Assembly (NCBI RefSeq): GCF_004342445.1
Contig: NZ_SLWW01000011.1
Location: 62,001 to 126,000, forward strand
Length of the DNA: 64,000 bases
Reading direction: 5' to 3'
From: Rhodovulum euryhalinum
GTDB lineage: Bacteria > Pseudomonadota > Alphaproteobacteria > Rhodobacterales > Rhodobacteraceae
Shown here: in pieces, positions 43,402-52,209 of the stretch
Position numbering within the stretch: position 1 is the stretch's first letter
How the letters are laid out: each line of letters begins with the position of its first letter
Made by a program: the position numbers and the translations under genes
The notes under the pieces: generated by a model
The model's database searches: none
What the model saw: only the letters and a program-made list of their open reading frames with translations
What the model was told of the DNA's origin: nothing

Positions 43402-44577
43402 TCAGTTGGTCGTCGACAGGGTGCAGCCGTTGGCCGGATCGGCCTCGGCGGGCAGTTCCGCAACAACCTTCTGGGTCAGTCCGCCGTCGCCCGCCACGGT
43501 CTCGTAGACATAGATCGGCTGGACGATGTTGTTGGTCGCGGGGTCGATGGCCGTCGTTCCGCGCGGCCCGTCGAACGAGACCTGGGCAAGCGCCCTTGCA
43601 AGGCCTTCGCGGTCGGCCGCGCCTGTGGCGCTGGCCACCACCAGGGCGCGGGCCGCGTCATAGCCCTGTACCGCATATTCCGACGGCATCCGCCCGGTTT
43701 CGGCCTTGTACGCCGCGACGAAGGCGGCGTTGGCCGGGTTGTCGATGGTCGGCACGTAATGCAGCGCCGCGATCACGCCCTCGGCGGCCGGCCCCTCGGC
43801 CTCGACATAGAGTGGCGAGGTCAGGAAGCCCGCGCCGTACAGCGGCATCGCCGCCTTCAGCCCGAAGCTGTCGTATTGCTTGACGAACGAGATCGCCTCG
43901 CCCCCGGCATAAAAGGCATAGACGGCGTCCGCGCCGCTGGCCTTTGCCTTGGCCAGGTAGGGGCCGAAATCCTGGGTCTTCTGGAACGGCGTGTACTCCT
44001 GCCCGACCACGTCGCCACCGGCCGCGGCAAAGCCTTCGACGAAGCCGCCGATCATCTGCCGGCCCGCGGCATAATCGGGCGCGATGGTAAAGACCTTCTG
44101 CACCCCTTGCGCATGCAGCCAGTCTCCCATCGGCCGGTTCACCTGCCGGTTCGAGAACGACATCCGGGTGATGTAGGGGCTGCACTGCTCGCCGGTGGCC
44201 TCGTCGTTGCCGGCATTGGCCACGATCAGCGGCACGCCGCTGCCATGCACGAAGTCACGGATCGCCCCCAGAACGCCGGAACTGACCACCCCGGCGATCA
44301 CGTCCACCTGGTCGTCCAGAACCAGCTTGCGCGCCTTGGCCAGGCCCACGGGCGGCTTGACCTCGGTATCTTCGGTGACGATGGCGAAACTGGCCTGCGT
44401 TTCGGGCGCGAAGGTCTGCAACCCAAGCCGGAACCCCGCCTCGATGTCATTGCCGAGCGCGGCGTAGACACCGGAATAGGGCAGCAGAAGTCCCACCTTT
44501 ATCTCTTCGGCTGCGGCCTGCACCGCCAGGCCGCCTGCGCAGAGTCCGGCGAGGACCCCGATCAGCTTGTCTTTCAT
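43402..44577 (-). CDS. ABC transporter substrate-binding protein (aromatic acid type)
   Basis: A 391-residue periplasmic binding protein of the Leu/Ile/Val type. Residues 1 to about 23 are a Sec signal peptide (MKDKLIGVLAGLCAGGLAVQ, then AAA before EEIKVG). EIKVGLLLPYSGVYAALGND is the start of the mature fold. The start follows GGGAGG. It is the first gene of the transporter operon, under the promoter with operator copy 3. Relatives next to benzoate clusters bind aromatic acids; a benzoate-type ligand is inferred from regulation and location, not from visible contact residues. Confidence 0.88.
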   Translation of the reverse strand: MKDKLIGVLAGLCAGGLAVQAAAEEIKVGLLLPYSGVYAALGNDIEAGFRLGLQTFAPETQASFAIVTEDTEVKPPVGLAKARKLVLDDQVDVIAGVVSSGVLGAIRDFVHGSGVPLIVANAGNDEATGEQCSPYITRMSFSNRQVNRPMGDWLHAQGVQKVFTIAPDYAAGRQMIGGFVEGFAAAGGDVVGQEYTPFQKTQDFGPYLAKAKASGADAVYAFYAGGEAISFVKQYDSFGLKAAMPLYGAGFLTSPLYVEAEGPAAEGVIAALHYVPTIDNPANAAFVAAYKAETGRMPSEYAVQGYDAARALVVASATGAADREGLARALAQVSFDGPRGTTAIDPATNNIVQPIYVYETVAGDGGLTQKVVAELPAEADPANGCTLSTTN

Positions 44578-45068
44578 TGTTGTTCCTCCCTGGGTCGTTT
44601 TCTGGGGTGACGTCTTCCTTCTGCCCCGGGTTTCCGCACCGGACCGTCAGGGAAGGCGCCGTCCGAAGGTCTGTCTCTCTCGCGATGTTTCGGGGGCAGG
44701 GCATCGGTCCGTTCGCCGCGCGTCCTGTGCCCGCAGATTCGGACACCCGCGGCGCCTGATCCCCGAAGCCCAAGCCGGACCCGTGTCGAACAGTCAGTGG
44801 CGGTATTAATGTGGCATTAGAGTACCTATTTACTATTTGTCAAGATGCCGATATCTCCGGAGCCTTGGCTGGACACCCCCGGGCGACCTTTCGTCGCGGG
44901 GCGGCCTTGAGAAGTCGCACTGGGTTCAGAAGGGATCGACCGGAAGTCCGGCCCGATCCCCAGCGATGAAAGGGCGCGGCGGGGACGCTTCACATCGCGT
45001 GCAATCGTGATGTAACAAGGGTTTGCACGTTCATTTTACGCCGCGCAGCCTGTACTGGACCCGCCAGA
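44578..45068. other. 491-base divergent gap: transporter leader and helicase upstream region
   Basis: The minus-strand promoter of the transporter operon lies at 44814-44843, leaving a 5' leader of about 230 bases before the binding-protein start. I saw no conserved small ORF, tRNA or recognised riboswitch in it. Positions 44850-45068, before the GTG of the helicase fusion, are GC rich except for an AT-richer patch at 45005-45045 that could hold a promoter; no clear boxes were found. Confidence 0.5.
44814..44843 (-). promoter_or_regulatory. Transporter promoter with operator copy 3
   Basis: On the minus strand a perfect TTGACA (44843-44838) is followed after 17-18 bases by CTAATG/TAATGC (44820-44814). 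The spacer and -10 are filled by operator copy AAATAGGTACTCTAATGC (44831-44814), 15 of 18 identical to copy 1 in front of had. This ties uptake to the same control as the catabolic operon. Confidence 0.72.
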
Positions 45069-48000
45069 GTGATCGAAGACCCCTCTGCCTTTCTGGCGCG
45101 CTGCCTGTCCATTGATCTCGAGGTCGATCCGGCCGCCGCCCGCATCTTTGCCCTTGCGGCGGTTTGCCATGATGCGCCCGGCGCCCTGGTGGCCCGAAAG
45201 GGCGTTTCCGCCGAGGTGCTGGACCGGCTGGAAGAGATGGCCGCGGGCCACGATCACCTTCTGGGCCACAACATCCTGCGGTTCGACCTGCCGCACCTGG
45301 CTGCGGCGCGGCCCCGGCTGGCTGCGCTGGGCCCGGCGGCGATCGACACGCTGTGGCTGAACCCGCTGGCCTTTCCGCGCAACCCCTACCATCACCTTGT
45401 CAAGCATTACCACGACGGCCGGCTTCAGGCTGGCCATGTCAACGACCCCGAACTTGACGCCCGGCTGGTGTTCGAGGTTCTGGCCAACCAGATCGAGGCG
45501 CTGGGCAGACTGGCGGCCGAAGCGCCCGACGCCCTGGCCGCCTATCACTTCCTGACCACGCGGGCCGAGGGCAGCGCCGGGTTCGACGCGGTGTTCCGCC
45601 TTGTCCGGGGTCGCCCCGCCCCCGCTGCGCCCGAGGCAGAGGCGGCGATCCGGCGAATGCTGTCGGGGCGGGCCTGCGAGCGGCGGACCGGGCAGACGCT
45701 CGGGCGGCTGTCCAGCCCGCAACTCGGCTGGCCGATGGCCTATGCGCTGGCCTGGATTTCGGTCGCGGGCGGGGATTCGGTGATGCCCCCCTGGGTCCGC
45801 GCGCAGTTCCGCGAGGCCGCGCTGATCGTGCGCCACCTGCGCGACACAGCCTGCGACGATCCCGGATGTGCCTGGTGCCGCGAGCAGGCGGACCCGAGGC
45901 GCGCGCTGAACCGCTGGTTCGGCTTCGACGCCTTCCGGCCCGAGCCGATGGACGAGATGGGAAACTCGCTTCAGGAACGCATCGTGGCCGGGGCGATGGC
46001 GGGCGATAGCCTGCTGGGGATCCTGCCCACTGGGACGGGCAAGTCGGTCTGCTACCAGATCCCGGCGTTGTCGAAATTCGACCGGACCGGGGCGCTGAGT
46101 GTCGTGATCTCGCCGCTGGTGGCGCTGATGGCCGACCAGGTGCAGGGGCTGGCGCGGCAGGGCATTTCCGCGGCCGTCACCATCAACGGCCAGATGTCGA
46201 TGCCGGAACGCCAGCAAGCGCTCGACCGGGTGCGGATGGGTGATGCGGCGATCCTGCTGATATCGCCCGAACAATTGCGCAGCGTCGCGATCCGGTCGGT
46301 GCTGCAACAGCGCGAGGTGGGGCTTTGGGTGCTGGACGAGGCGCATTGCGTCTCGAAATGGGGCCACGATTTCCGGCCGGATTATCGCTATGTCGGCCGC
46401 TTCATCCGCGAATTCTCGGGTGACGAACCGCCCGCGCCGATCCTGTGCCTGACCGCCACCGCCAAGCCCGAGGTGGTGCGCGACATCCGCGAGCATTTCG
46501 AAGCGCGGCTGGGGGTGGCGCTTGCGGTCCATGATGGCGGCGCGGTGCGCCGGAACCTGTCCTTTGCGGTGCTGCCCACCCGGAAGAACCGCAAGCTTGC
46601 CGATATCCTCGACGCGATCGAGGCCCACCTGCCGCCTGAGGGCGCTTCGGGCGCCATCGTCTATTGTGCGACGCGCAGCGCGACCGAGCGGGTGGCGGCA
46701 TTCCTGCAAGGGCAGGGACTTGCGGCCGAGCGGTTCCACGCAGGCCTCGGGACCGAGGACAAGCGCGACATCCAGGAACGCTTCCGCATTGGCGAATTGC
46801 GGGTGATCGCGGCCACCAACGCCTTCGGCATGGGCATCGACAAACCCGATATCCGCGTGGTCGTGCATGGCGACATTCCCGGATCGCTGGAAAACTACCT
46901 GCAAGAGGCGGGGCGCGCGGGCCGCGACCGCGACCCGGCCGCCTGCGTCCTGCTGTTCAGCGCGGACGACGTGGAGCGGCAGTTCTCGCTTTCCGCGCGC
47001 TCGCGGCTGGCCCGGCACGAGATCGGCGCGATCCTCAAGGCTCTGCGCCGGATCGACACCCGCACCAGGAAGACCGGCGAGGTCGTCGCCACCCCCGGCG
47101 AGATCGTCCGTGAAGAGACCGAACAGGAATTCGAACGCGACCGCGCCACCGACGACACCCGCGTGAAGACCGCCGTCGCCTGGCTGGAAGAGGCAACTCT
47201 GCTGTCGCGCGAGGAAAACCGGGTGCAGGTCTTTCCCTCGTCGCTTCGGGTCCGCACGATCCCCGAGGCCGAAGAGATCCTGTCGAACGCGCGGATCACC
47301 GGCACGCGGCGGCGCCAGTTGCTGGACATCGCGCGCCATCTGATGAACGCGCCCGGGGATGTCGGCATCTCGACCGACGAGTTGACGGGCATCAGCGGCC
47401 TGTCGCCCGGCGGCCTGCGCAAGGCGCTGGCGGATCTCGAAACCCTTGGTATCGCCGTCGACGACACCGCGATCACCGTCTTCGTCCATGTCGGCGGCGA
47501 GGGGGCTTCCTTGCCGCGGTTCCAACAGGCGGCGCGGATGGAAACCGACCTGATCGCGCTCATGCGCGAGGCCCTGCCCGACGCCGAGGGCGCGGGGCCG
47601 CAGCCGCTGCACCTGGCCGAAACCTGCCAGGCCCTGCGCGAGGCGGGCCATGCCGGGGTGCGCCCCGACATCGTCGAAACCCTGCTGCGCGGCATCGCCG
47701 AGGATGGCCGCGACCGGGACGGCGGGCGCGGAAACATCCACCTGCGCAAGGCGTCGCGGAACACCGCGATGGTGCGGCTGCAACGGTCCTGGTCGGTGCT
47801 GGACCAGACTGCCGCCCTGCGCCGGCAGGGGGCCGAACGGCTATTGGGCCACCTGATCGGGCGGGTGCCCAAAGGGGTCCGGGGCAAGGACATCGCCGTC
47901 GAGACGACCCTTGGTCACCTGCTGGCGGAACTCAACGGCGACGCCTTCCTGCGGGGGGCGGTGCAGGACGCGACGCGGCTGATGGACCGGGCGCTGTTGT

Positions 48001-50174
48001 GGCTGCACGAACAATCGGTGGTGACGCTGGGCAAGGGACTGACGGTGTTTCGCCCCGCGATCACCGTGCATCTGCGCCCCGGCGGCGGGGCGTTCACGCA
48101 AAAGGACTTCGTCCCCCTCGAACAGCACTACACCGAACAGACGATCCAGACCCATGTGATGGCCGCCTATGCCGAGAAGGGCCTTGACTCGATCGCCGAG
48201 GCCGAGCGGCTGGCCGAGGATTATTTCGTGCTGGACCGCGATGCTTTCCTGCGGCGCTGGCTGCCCGGCAAGGGCACGGAAATCCGCCGCCAGACCACCC
48301 CCGCCTCGTGGAAGGCCATTGTCGAGAACCTGGGCAACCCGGTGCAGGAAAGGATCGTCGCCGACGATCGCGAACAGACCAACGTGCTGGTGCTGGCCGG
48401 GCCCGGCTCGGGCAAGACGCGGGTTCTGGTGCACAGGATCGCCTGGCTGATCCGCGTCCGGCGCGAGGACCCGCGTGGTATCCTCGTGCTCAGCTACAAC
48501 CGCCATGCCGCTGCCGAGATCCGCGAGCGGCTCAAGATCCTGATCGGCGACGAGGCGGGGCTGGTCACGGTCTCGACCTGCCACGCGCTGGCGATGCGGC
48601 TGGTGGGGGCAAGCTTCGCAGGCCGGGCCGAAACCGACACCCCGCGCGATTTCGACGGCATCGTGCTCGAAGCGGTGCGGCTGTTGACCGGCGAGGGTCT
48701 TGCCAAGGCCGAGGCCGAGGCGCTGCGCGACACGCTGATCCAGGGCTATCGCTGGATCCTGGTGGACGAATACCAGGACATCGGCCCCGAGGAATACGCA
48801 CTGATCGCCGCCGTCGCGGGCCGGTCTCTTGAGGATCCCGACCTGCGGCTCAGCCTGTTCGCGGTGGGCGACGACGACCAGAACATCTATGCCTTCGCGG
48901 GCGCCTCGGTCACGTTCATCCGCCGGTTCGAAGAGGACTACGCCGCCCGGCCGGTATTCCTGACCGAGAACTACCGCTCGACCCGCCATATCGTCGAGGC
49001 GGCGAACCGGGTGATCTCTCCGGCGGACGGGCGGATGAAGGCGGGCCACGACATCACCGTGGACCGCGCCCGCGACAAGGCGCCCCCGGGCGGCGATCTG
49101 GCCGACCTCGACCCGGTGGCGCAGGGGCGGGTGCAGCTTCTGGCCTGCGGACCGGGCGAGGCGGCGCAGGCCGTCGCGGCCGTCGACGAGATGGTACGCC
49201 TCTCACGCCTGATCCCTGACTGGACCTGGACGCGGGCGGCGATCATCGCGCGGGAATGGCGGCTGCTGCAGCCCGTGCGCAGCTATGCCGAGGCGCTGGG
49301 GCTGCCGGTCGAGATGGCGAACGAGGCGCTGCCCAGCCTCTGGCGGCTGCGCGAGATGCAGGAATTCGTCGCCGCGCTGCGCCGCGATCCGGGCCGCATG
49401 CTGGACGTGGCCGCCCTTGTCGACACGCTGAACAGCCTGCGGCAGGACCGCTGGACCGACCTGATCGCAGAAGGGATCGCCGCGCTCAACCGCGAGCTTG
49501 CGGGCCGGCCCGCGCCGGTGCCGGATCTTGTCGAATGGTTCGCGGAATGGGCGCGCGATACGCGGGGCGAACAGCGCGGGCTGCTGCTGCTGACCGCGCA
49601 CCGGGCCAAGGGGCTTGAATTCGACGACGTGGTGATCCTGGAGGGCGGCTGGGACCGGACATCGCGCGGCGAGGACGCGGATGCGCCCCGCCGTCTGTTC
49701 TATGTCGCCATGACCCGCGCCCGCCGCAGCCTTGCCGCGGTTGCGCGGAATACGCATCCGTTCCTGAGGCCCGGCGACAACCCCGAACTGCTGCTGCGGC
49801 GCGTGGCCCTCGATCCCGGTGCCCTGTCGCGCTGCGGCCTGCGCTATCTTTCGGCCGATCCGAAGATGGTGGACCTGTCCTATGCGGGCCGTCTGCCCGC
49901 GGGCCATCCGTCGCTCAAGGCCATCGAAGCGGCCATGGTCGGCGATCCGGTGACGCTTGGCGAGGACAACGGCCGGTGGACCATCCGCAACGCCGACGGA
50001 ATCCCCTTGGGACGCATGGCCCGCGCCTTTGTTGCGCCGGTCGGGGGAACCTTCCTGCGCGGCGAGATCGGCGCCATCTTCCGCTGGCGCAAGGCCGACA
50101 GCGCCGAAGACTACCACGCCAGCCTCAGGCGTGATCAATGGGAAGTGGTTCTGCCGGAGCTTGTCTTCGCCTGA
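45069..50174 (+). CDS. Exonuclease-like / RecQ helicase / UvrD helicase triple fusion (1701 aa)
   Basis: GTG start at 45069. Residues 1-150 resemble a DnaQ-type exonuclease domain, with SIDLEV (D16, E18), GHNILRFDLPHL (D73) and HVNDPELDARLVFEVL (D130). Residues about 300-680 are a RecQ helicase: Walker A TGTGKS 321-326, DEAH 423-426, the RecQ loop WGHDFRPDY, and the QEAGRAGRD motif VI. From about 1090 to 1580 there is a UvrD/PcrA-type helicase: Walker A AGPGSGKT, ILVDEYQDIGPEEY, VGDDDQNIYAFAGA, TAHRAKGLEFDDVV and VAMTRARRSL. C262, C267 and C270 may bind metal. Two helicases of opposite usual polarity joined to a nuclease suggest end processing, repair or defence; the role is not known. Confidence 0.88.
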   Translation: MIEDPSAFLARCLSIDLEVDPAAARIFALAAVCHDAPGALVARKGVSAEVLDRLEEMAAGHDHLLGHNILRFDLPHLAAARPRLAALGPAAIDTLWLNPLAFPRNPYHHLVKHYHDGRLQAGHVNDPELDARLVFEVLANQIEALGRLAAEAPDALAAYHFLTTRAEGSAGFDAVFRLVRGRPAPAAPEAEAAIRRMLSGRACERRTGQTLGRLSSPQLGWPMAYALAWISVAGGDSVMPPWVRAQFREAALIVRHLRDTACDDPGCAWCREQADPRRALNRWFGFDAFRPEPMDEMGNSLQERIVAGAMAGDSLLGILPTGTGKSVCYQIPALSKFDRTGALSVVISPLVALMADQVQGLARQGISAAVTINGQMSMPERQQALDRVRMGDAAILLISPEQLRSVAIRSVLQQREVGLWVLDEAHCVSKWGHDFRPDYRYVGRFIREFSGDEPPAPILCLTATAKPEVVRDIREHFEARLGVALAVHDGGAVRRNLSFAVLPTRKNRKLADILDAIEAHLPPEGASGAIVYCATRSATERVAAFLQGQGLAAERFHAGLGTEDKRDIQERFRIGELRVIAATNAFGMGIDKPDIRVVVHGDIPGSLENYLQEAGRAGRDRDPAACVLLFSADDVERQFSLSARSRLARHEIGAILKALRRIDTRTRKTGEVVATPGEIVREETEQEFERDRATDDTRVKTAVAWLEEATLLSREENRVQVFPSSLRVRTIPEAEEILSNARITGTRRRQLLDIARHLMNAPGDVGISTDELTGISGLSPGGLRKALADLETLGIAVDDTAITVFVHVGGEGASLPRFQQAARMETDLIALMREALPDAEGAGPQPLHLAETCQALREAGHAGVRPDIVETLLRGIAEDGRDRDGGRGNIHLRKASRNTAMVRLQRSWSVLDQTAALRRQGAERLLGHLIGRVPKGVRGKDIAVETTLGHLLAELNGDAFLRGAVQDATRLMDRALLWLHEQSVVTLGKGLTVFRPAITVHLRPGGGAFTQKDFVPLEQHYTEQTIQTHVMAAYAEKGLDSIAEAERLAEDYFVLDRDAFLRRWLPGKGTEIRRQTTPASWKAIVENLGNPVQERIVADDREQTNVLVLAGPGSGKTRVLVHRIAWLIRVRREDPRGILVLSYNRHAAAEIRERLKILIGDEAGLVTVSTCHALAMRLVGASFAGRAETDTPRDFDGIVLEAVRLLTGEGLAKAEAEALRDTLIQGYRWILVDEYQDIGPEEYALIAAVAGRSLEDPDLRLSLFAVGDDDQNIYAFAGASVTFIRRFEEDYAARPVFLTENYRSTRHIVEAANRVISPADGRMKAGHDITVDRARDKAPPGGDLADLDPVAQGRVQLLACGPGEAAQAVAAVDEMVRLSRLIPDWTWTRAAIIAREWRLLQPVRSYAEALGLPVEMANEALPSLWRLREMQEFVAALRRDPGRMLDVAALVDTLNSLRQDRWTDLIAEGIAALNRELAGRPAPVPDLVEWFAEWARDTRGEQRGLLLLTAHRAKGLEFDDVVILEGGWDRTSRGEDADAPRRLFYVAMTRARRSLAAVARNTHPFLRPGDNPELLLRRVALDPGALSRCGLRYLSADPKMVDLSYAGRLPAGHPSLKAIEAAMVGDPVTLGEDNGRWTIRNADGIPLGRMARAFVAPVGGTFLRGEIGAIFRWRKADSAEDYHASLRRDQWEVVLPELVFA

Positions 50175-50438
50175 CCGGCAGGGACAGCTTCGCCGCTTGC
50201 ACCGCCGTTGGAGATGACACCCCGGACCCCGTCCGCGCCGGTGCCTTGCTAGAGGAAATACCGGGCGCCGTGCCGAGTGCCCCGGCATCGTCCTCTCCGG
50301 GAAAGCCGCGCGCCGGGGGCCGGACCAGATCGCCCTTGTCGAAACCTTTAGCAAGGGTCCGCCCCGGCCCGTTCGCCCTTCGTCGTCCTGCGGGACACCT
50401 GCCTGTCCCCGGTCGCGATGCGAAAGGCTGGCTGCGGA

Positions 50439-51896
50439 TCAGGCGGGTCGCGTCCTTTCCTTCGGCACCGCGTCCGCCGCGGCATCGCTCCAGGCCTTGT
50501 GGTCGAGGTCGAGGTCGGGGAAGTCGGCCGGGTTGAACACCGGCACCTTGCCGGCCGCCTGCTGGTCGCGGAAATCGTTCAGTACCCGCAGGGCCGTGGG
50601 AAACAGCATCGCCAGCGCCAGAAGGTTGACCAGTGCCAGGATTCCCATAAGCGGGTCCGAGAAGAAGAACACCGCCGTTGCCCCCGGTGCGATCGCCCCA
50701 AGGAAGACGACGCCGACGATGGCGATCCGCAGCAGATGCAACGCCACGGGCTTGTTGCCGGTCAGGAAGGTCAGCGCGTTCTCGCCCAGATAGTAGTTGT
50801 AGATGATCGAGCTGAACGCAAACAGCAGGATCGCCCCGGTCAGGAAATAGCTCGCCCACTCGCCGACATGCGAGACCAGCGATTGCTGGGTCAGCACCAC
50901 ACCGTCGATATCGGCCCCTGGCTGGTAGACATCGCCCAGAAGGATCACGAAGGCTGTGCAGGAACAGATGATGATCGTGTCGATGAACACCGAGAACGCC
51001 TGCACGATGCCCTGGTTCACGGGATGCGGCACATAGGCGACGGCGGCCACGTTGGGCGCCGAGCCCAGCCCCGCCTCGTTCGAGAACAGCCCCCGCCGCA
51101 GCCCCTGCGAGATCGCGGCACCCATGCCGCCGCCCACGGCCTCCTGCCAGCCGAAAGCGTTGGACACGATCTGCCAGATCATGCCGGGCACCTCGAACAG
51201 GTTGATCAGGATGACGAAAAGCGCCATGGCCAGATAGCCGATCGCCATGATCGGGATGATCACGTCAGCCACCTTGGCGATACGCTTGATCCCGCCATAG
51301 ACCACCAGCCCGGTGATCGTGGCGAGGCCGATCCCCGTCCACAGCCGGTCAAGGCCCAGGCTTTCCTGCGCCGCGCCCGCGACGGTGTTGCCCTGGAACG
51401 CGTTGAAGCCGAAGGCGAAGGCCGCGATCAGGCAGACGGCGTAGATCACCGCCAGCCAGCGGTAGTCCGCCCCGAGCCCGTGGGTGATATAGCGCGCCGG
51501 ACCGCCGCGATAGGTGCCGTCGCCCTGGTCCTCCTTGAAGGCCTGGGCAAGGGTACATTCGAACAGGCTGGTGGCCATGCCGACCAGGGCGATGGCCCAC
51601 ATCCAGAACACCGCACCCGGCCCGCCCAGCGTGATCGCCACGGCGACACCCGCGATATTGCCGCCGCCCACGCGCCCGCCGACCGACACCAGCAGCGCCT
51701 CGCGCGAACTGACATGGCCACGCCTGCCGGCCTCGGGGTCGGGGCGCAGCACGCGGAACATCGTCGTGAAATACTGGAACTGGACGAATTTCGAGACCAG
51801 CGTGAAGAAGACCCCCAGCACGACCAGGAAGGGGATCAGCGCCCACCCCCAGGTCAGGTCGGAAATCAGGTTGAAGAAATCCTCGATCGGCGCCAT
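50439..51896 (-). CDS. AGCS-family Na+:alanine/glycine symporter
   Basis: A 485-residue membrane protein with about ten hydrophobic segments. It starts MAPIEDFFNLISDLTWGWAL at ATG 51896, behind AGGAGG; the longer frame was rejected. SVGGRVGGGNIAGVAVAITLG, then GPGAVFWMWAIALVGMATSL and FSNEAGLGSAPNVAAVAYV are AGCS signatures. It imports small neutral amino acids with sodium. It is monocistronic by spacing (264 bases to the convergent helicase fusion) and shows no link to its neighbours. Confidence 0.93.
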   Translation of the reverse strand: MAPIEDFFNLISDLTWGWALIPFLVVLGVFFTLVSKFVQFQYFTTMFRVLRPDPEAGRRGHVSSREALLVSVGGRVGGGNIAGVAVAITLGGPGAVFWMWAIALVGMATSLFECTLAQAFKEDQGDGTYRGGPARYITHGLGADYRWLAVIYAVCLIAAFAFGFNAFQGNTVAGAAQESLGLDRLWTGIGLATITGLVVYGGIKRIAKVADVIIPIMAIGYLAMALFVILINLFEVPGMIWQIVSNAFGWQEAVGGGMGAAISQGLRRGLFSNEAGLGSAPNVAAVAYVPHPVNQGIVQAFSVFIDTIIICSCTAFVILLGDVYQPGADIDGVVLTQQSLVSHVGEWASYFLTGAILLFAFSSIIYNYYLGENALTFLTGNKPVALHLLRIAIVGVVFLGAIAPGATAVFFFSDPLMGILALVNLLALAMLFPTALRVLNDFRDQQAAGKVPVFNPADFPDLDLDHKAWSDAAADAVPKERTRPA

Positions 51897-52209
51897 GGCG
51901 ATGCCCTCCTGTCGCTGTTCGCTGGTCCGAATTCCCTTGGCACGGTCCCGGCCCGTGCCCGGACCATCGTCACGCACCACCGCCGGCGCGTGGAGCCCTT
52001 TGGAAAGCGCCGCGCTTTCAATGGGCGTGATGATCACTATTCAGGCGATGTCCACGAAGGGCGAGCGTTTTTTTTGCGGTGCGCGGGCGGCATTTCCCTG
52101 ATGTCGCCGGGGCGCCGGGGTCTGCAATGCAGGATGTCCGGCACGCGCGGCTATCCATCCCGCGCCTTGGCGGCCCTGGCGGCACGCCCATGGGCATGAT
52201 CCGTATTCT
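51897..52209. other. 313-base gap upstream of the AGCS gene
   Basis: This stretch lies between the end of the minus-strand helicase gene and the AGCS start. It should contain the AGCS promoter. An A/T-rich patch with a T8 run near 52069-52076 (plus strand) and GTGATGATCACTATTCA at 52025-52041 is the likeliest spot, but no convincing -35/-10 pair was found. No gene is seen. Confidence 0.35.

Noticed and set aside
44447-44773. Possible minus-strand leader gene before the transporter operon
   Set aside because: It runs out of frame into the start of the binding-protein gene, lacks a ribosome site and has shadow-frame composition.
17251-44843. Aerobic box pathway for benzoyl-CoA
   Set aside because: No boxA, boxB or boxC homologues are seen. 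The ring enzymes are the ATP-dependent reductase and the Dch/Had/Oah set.
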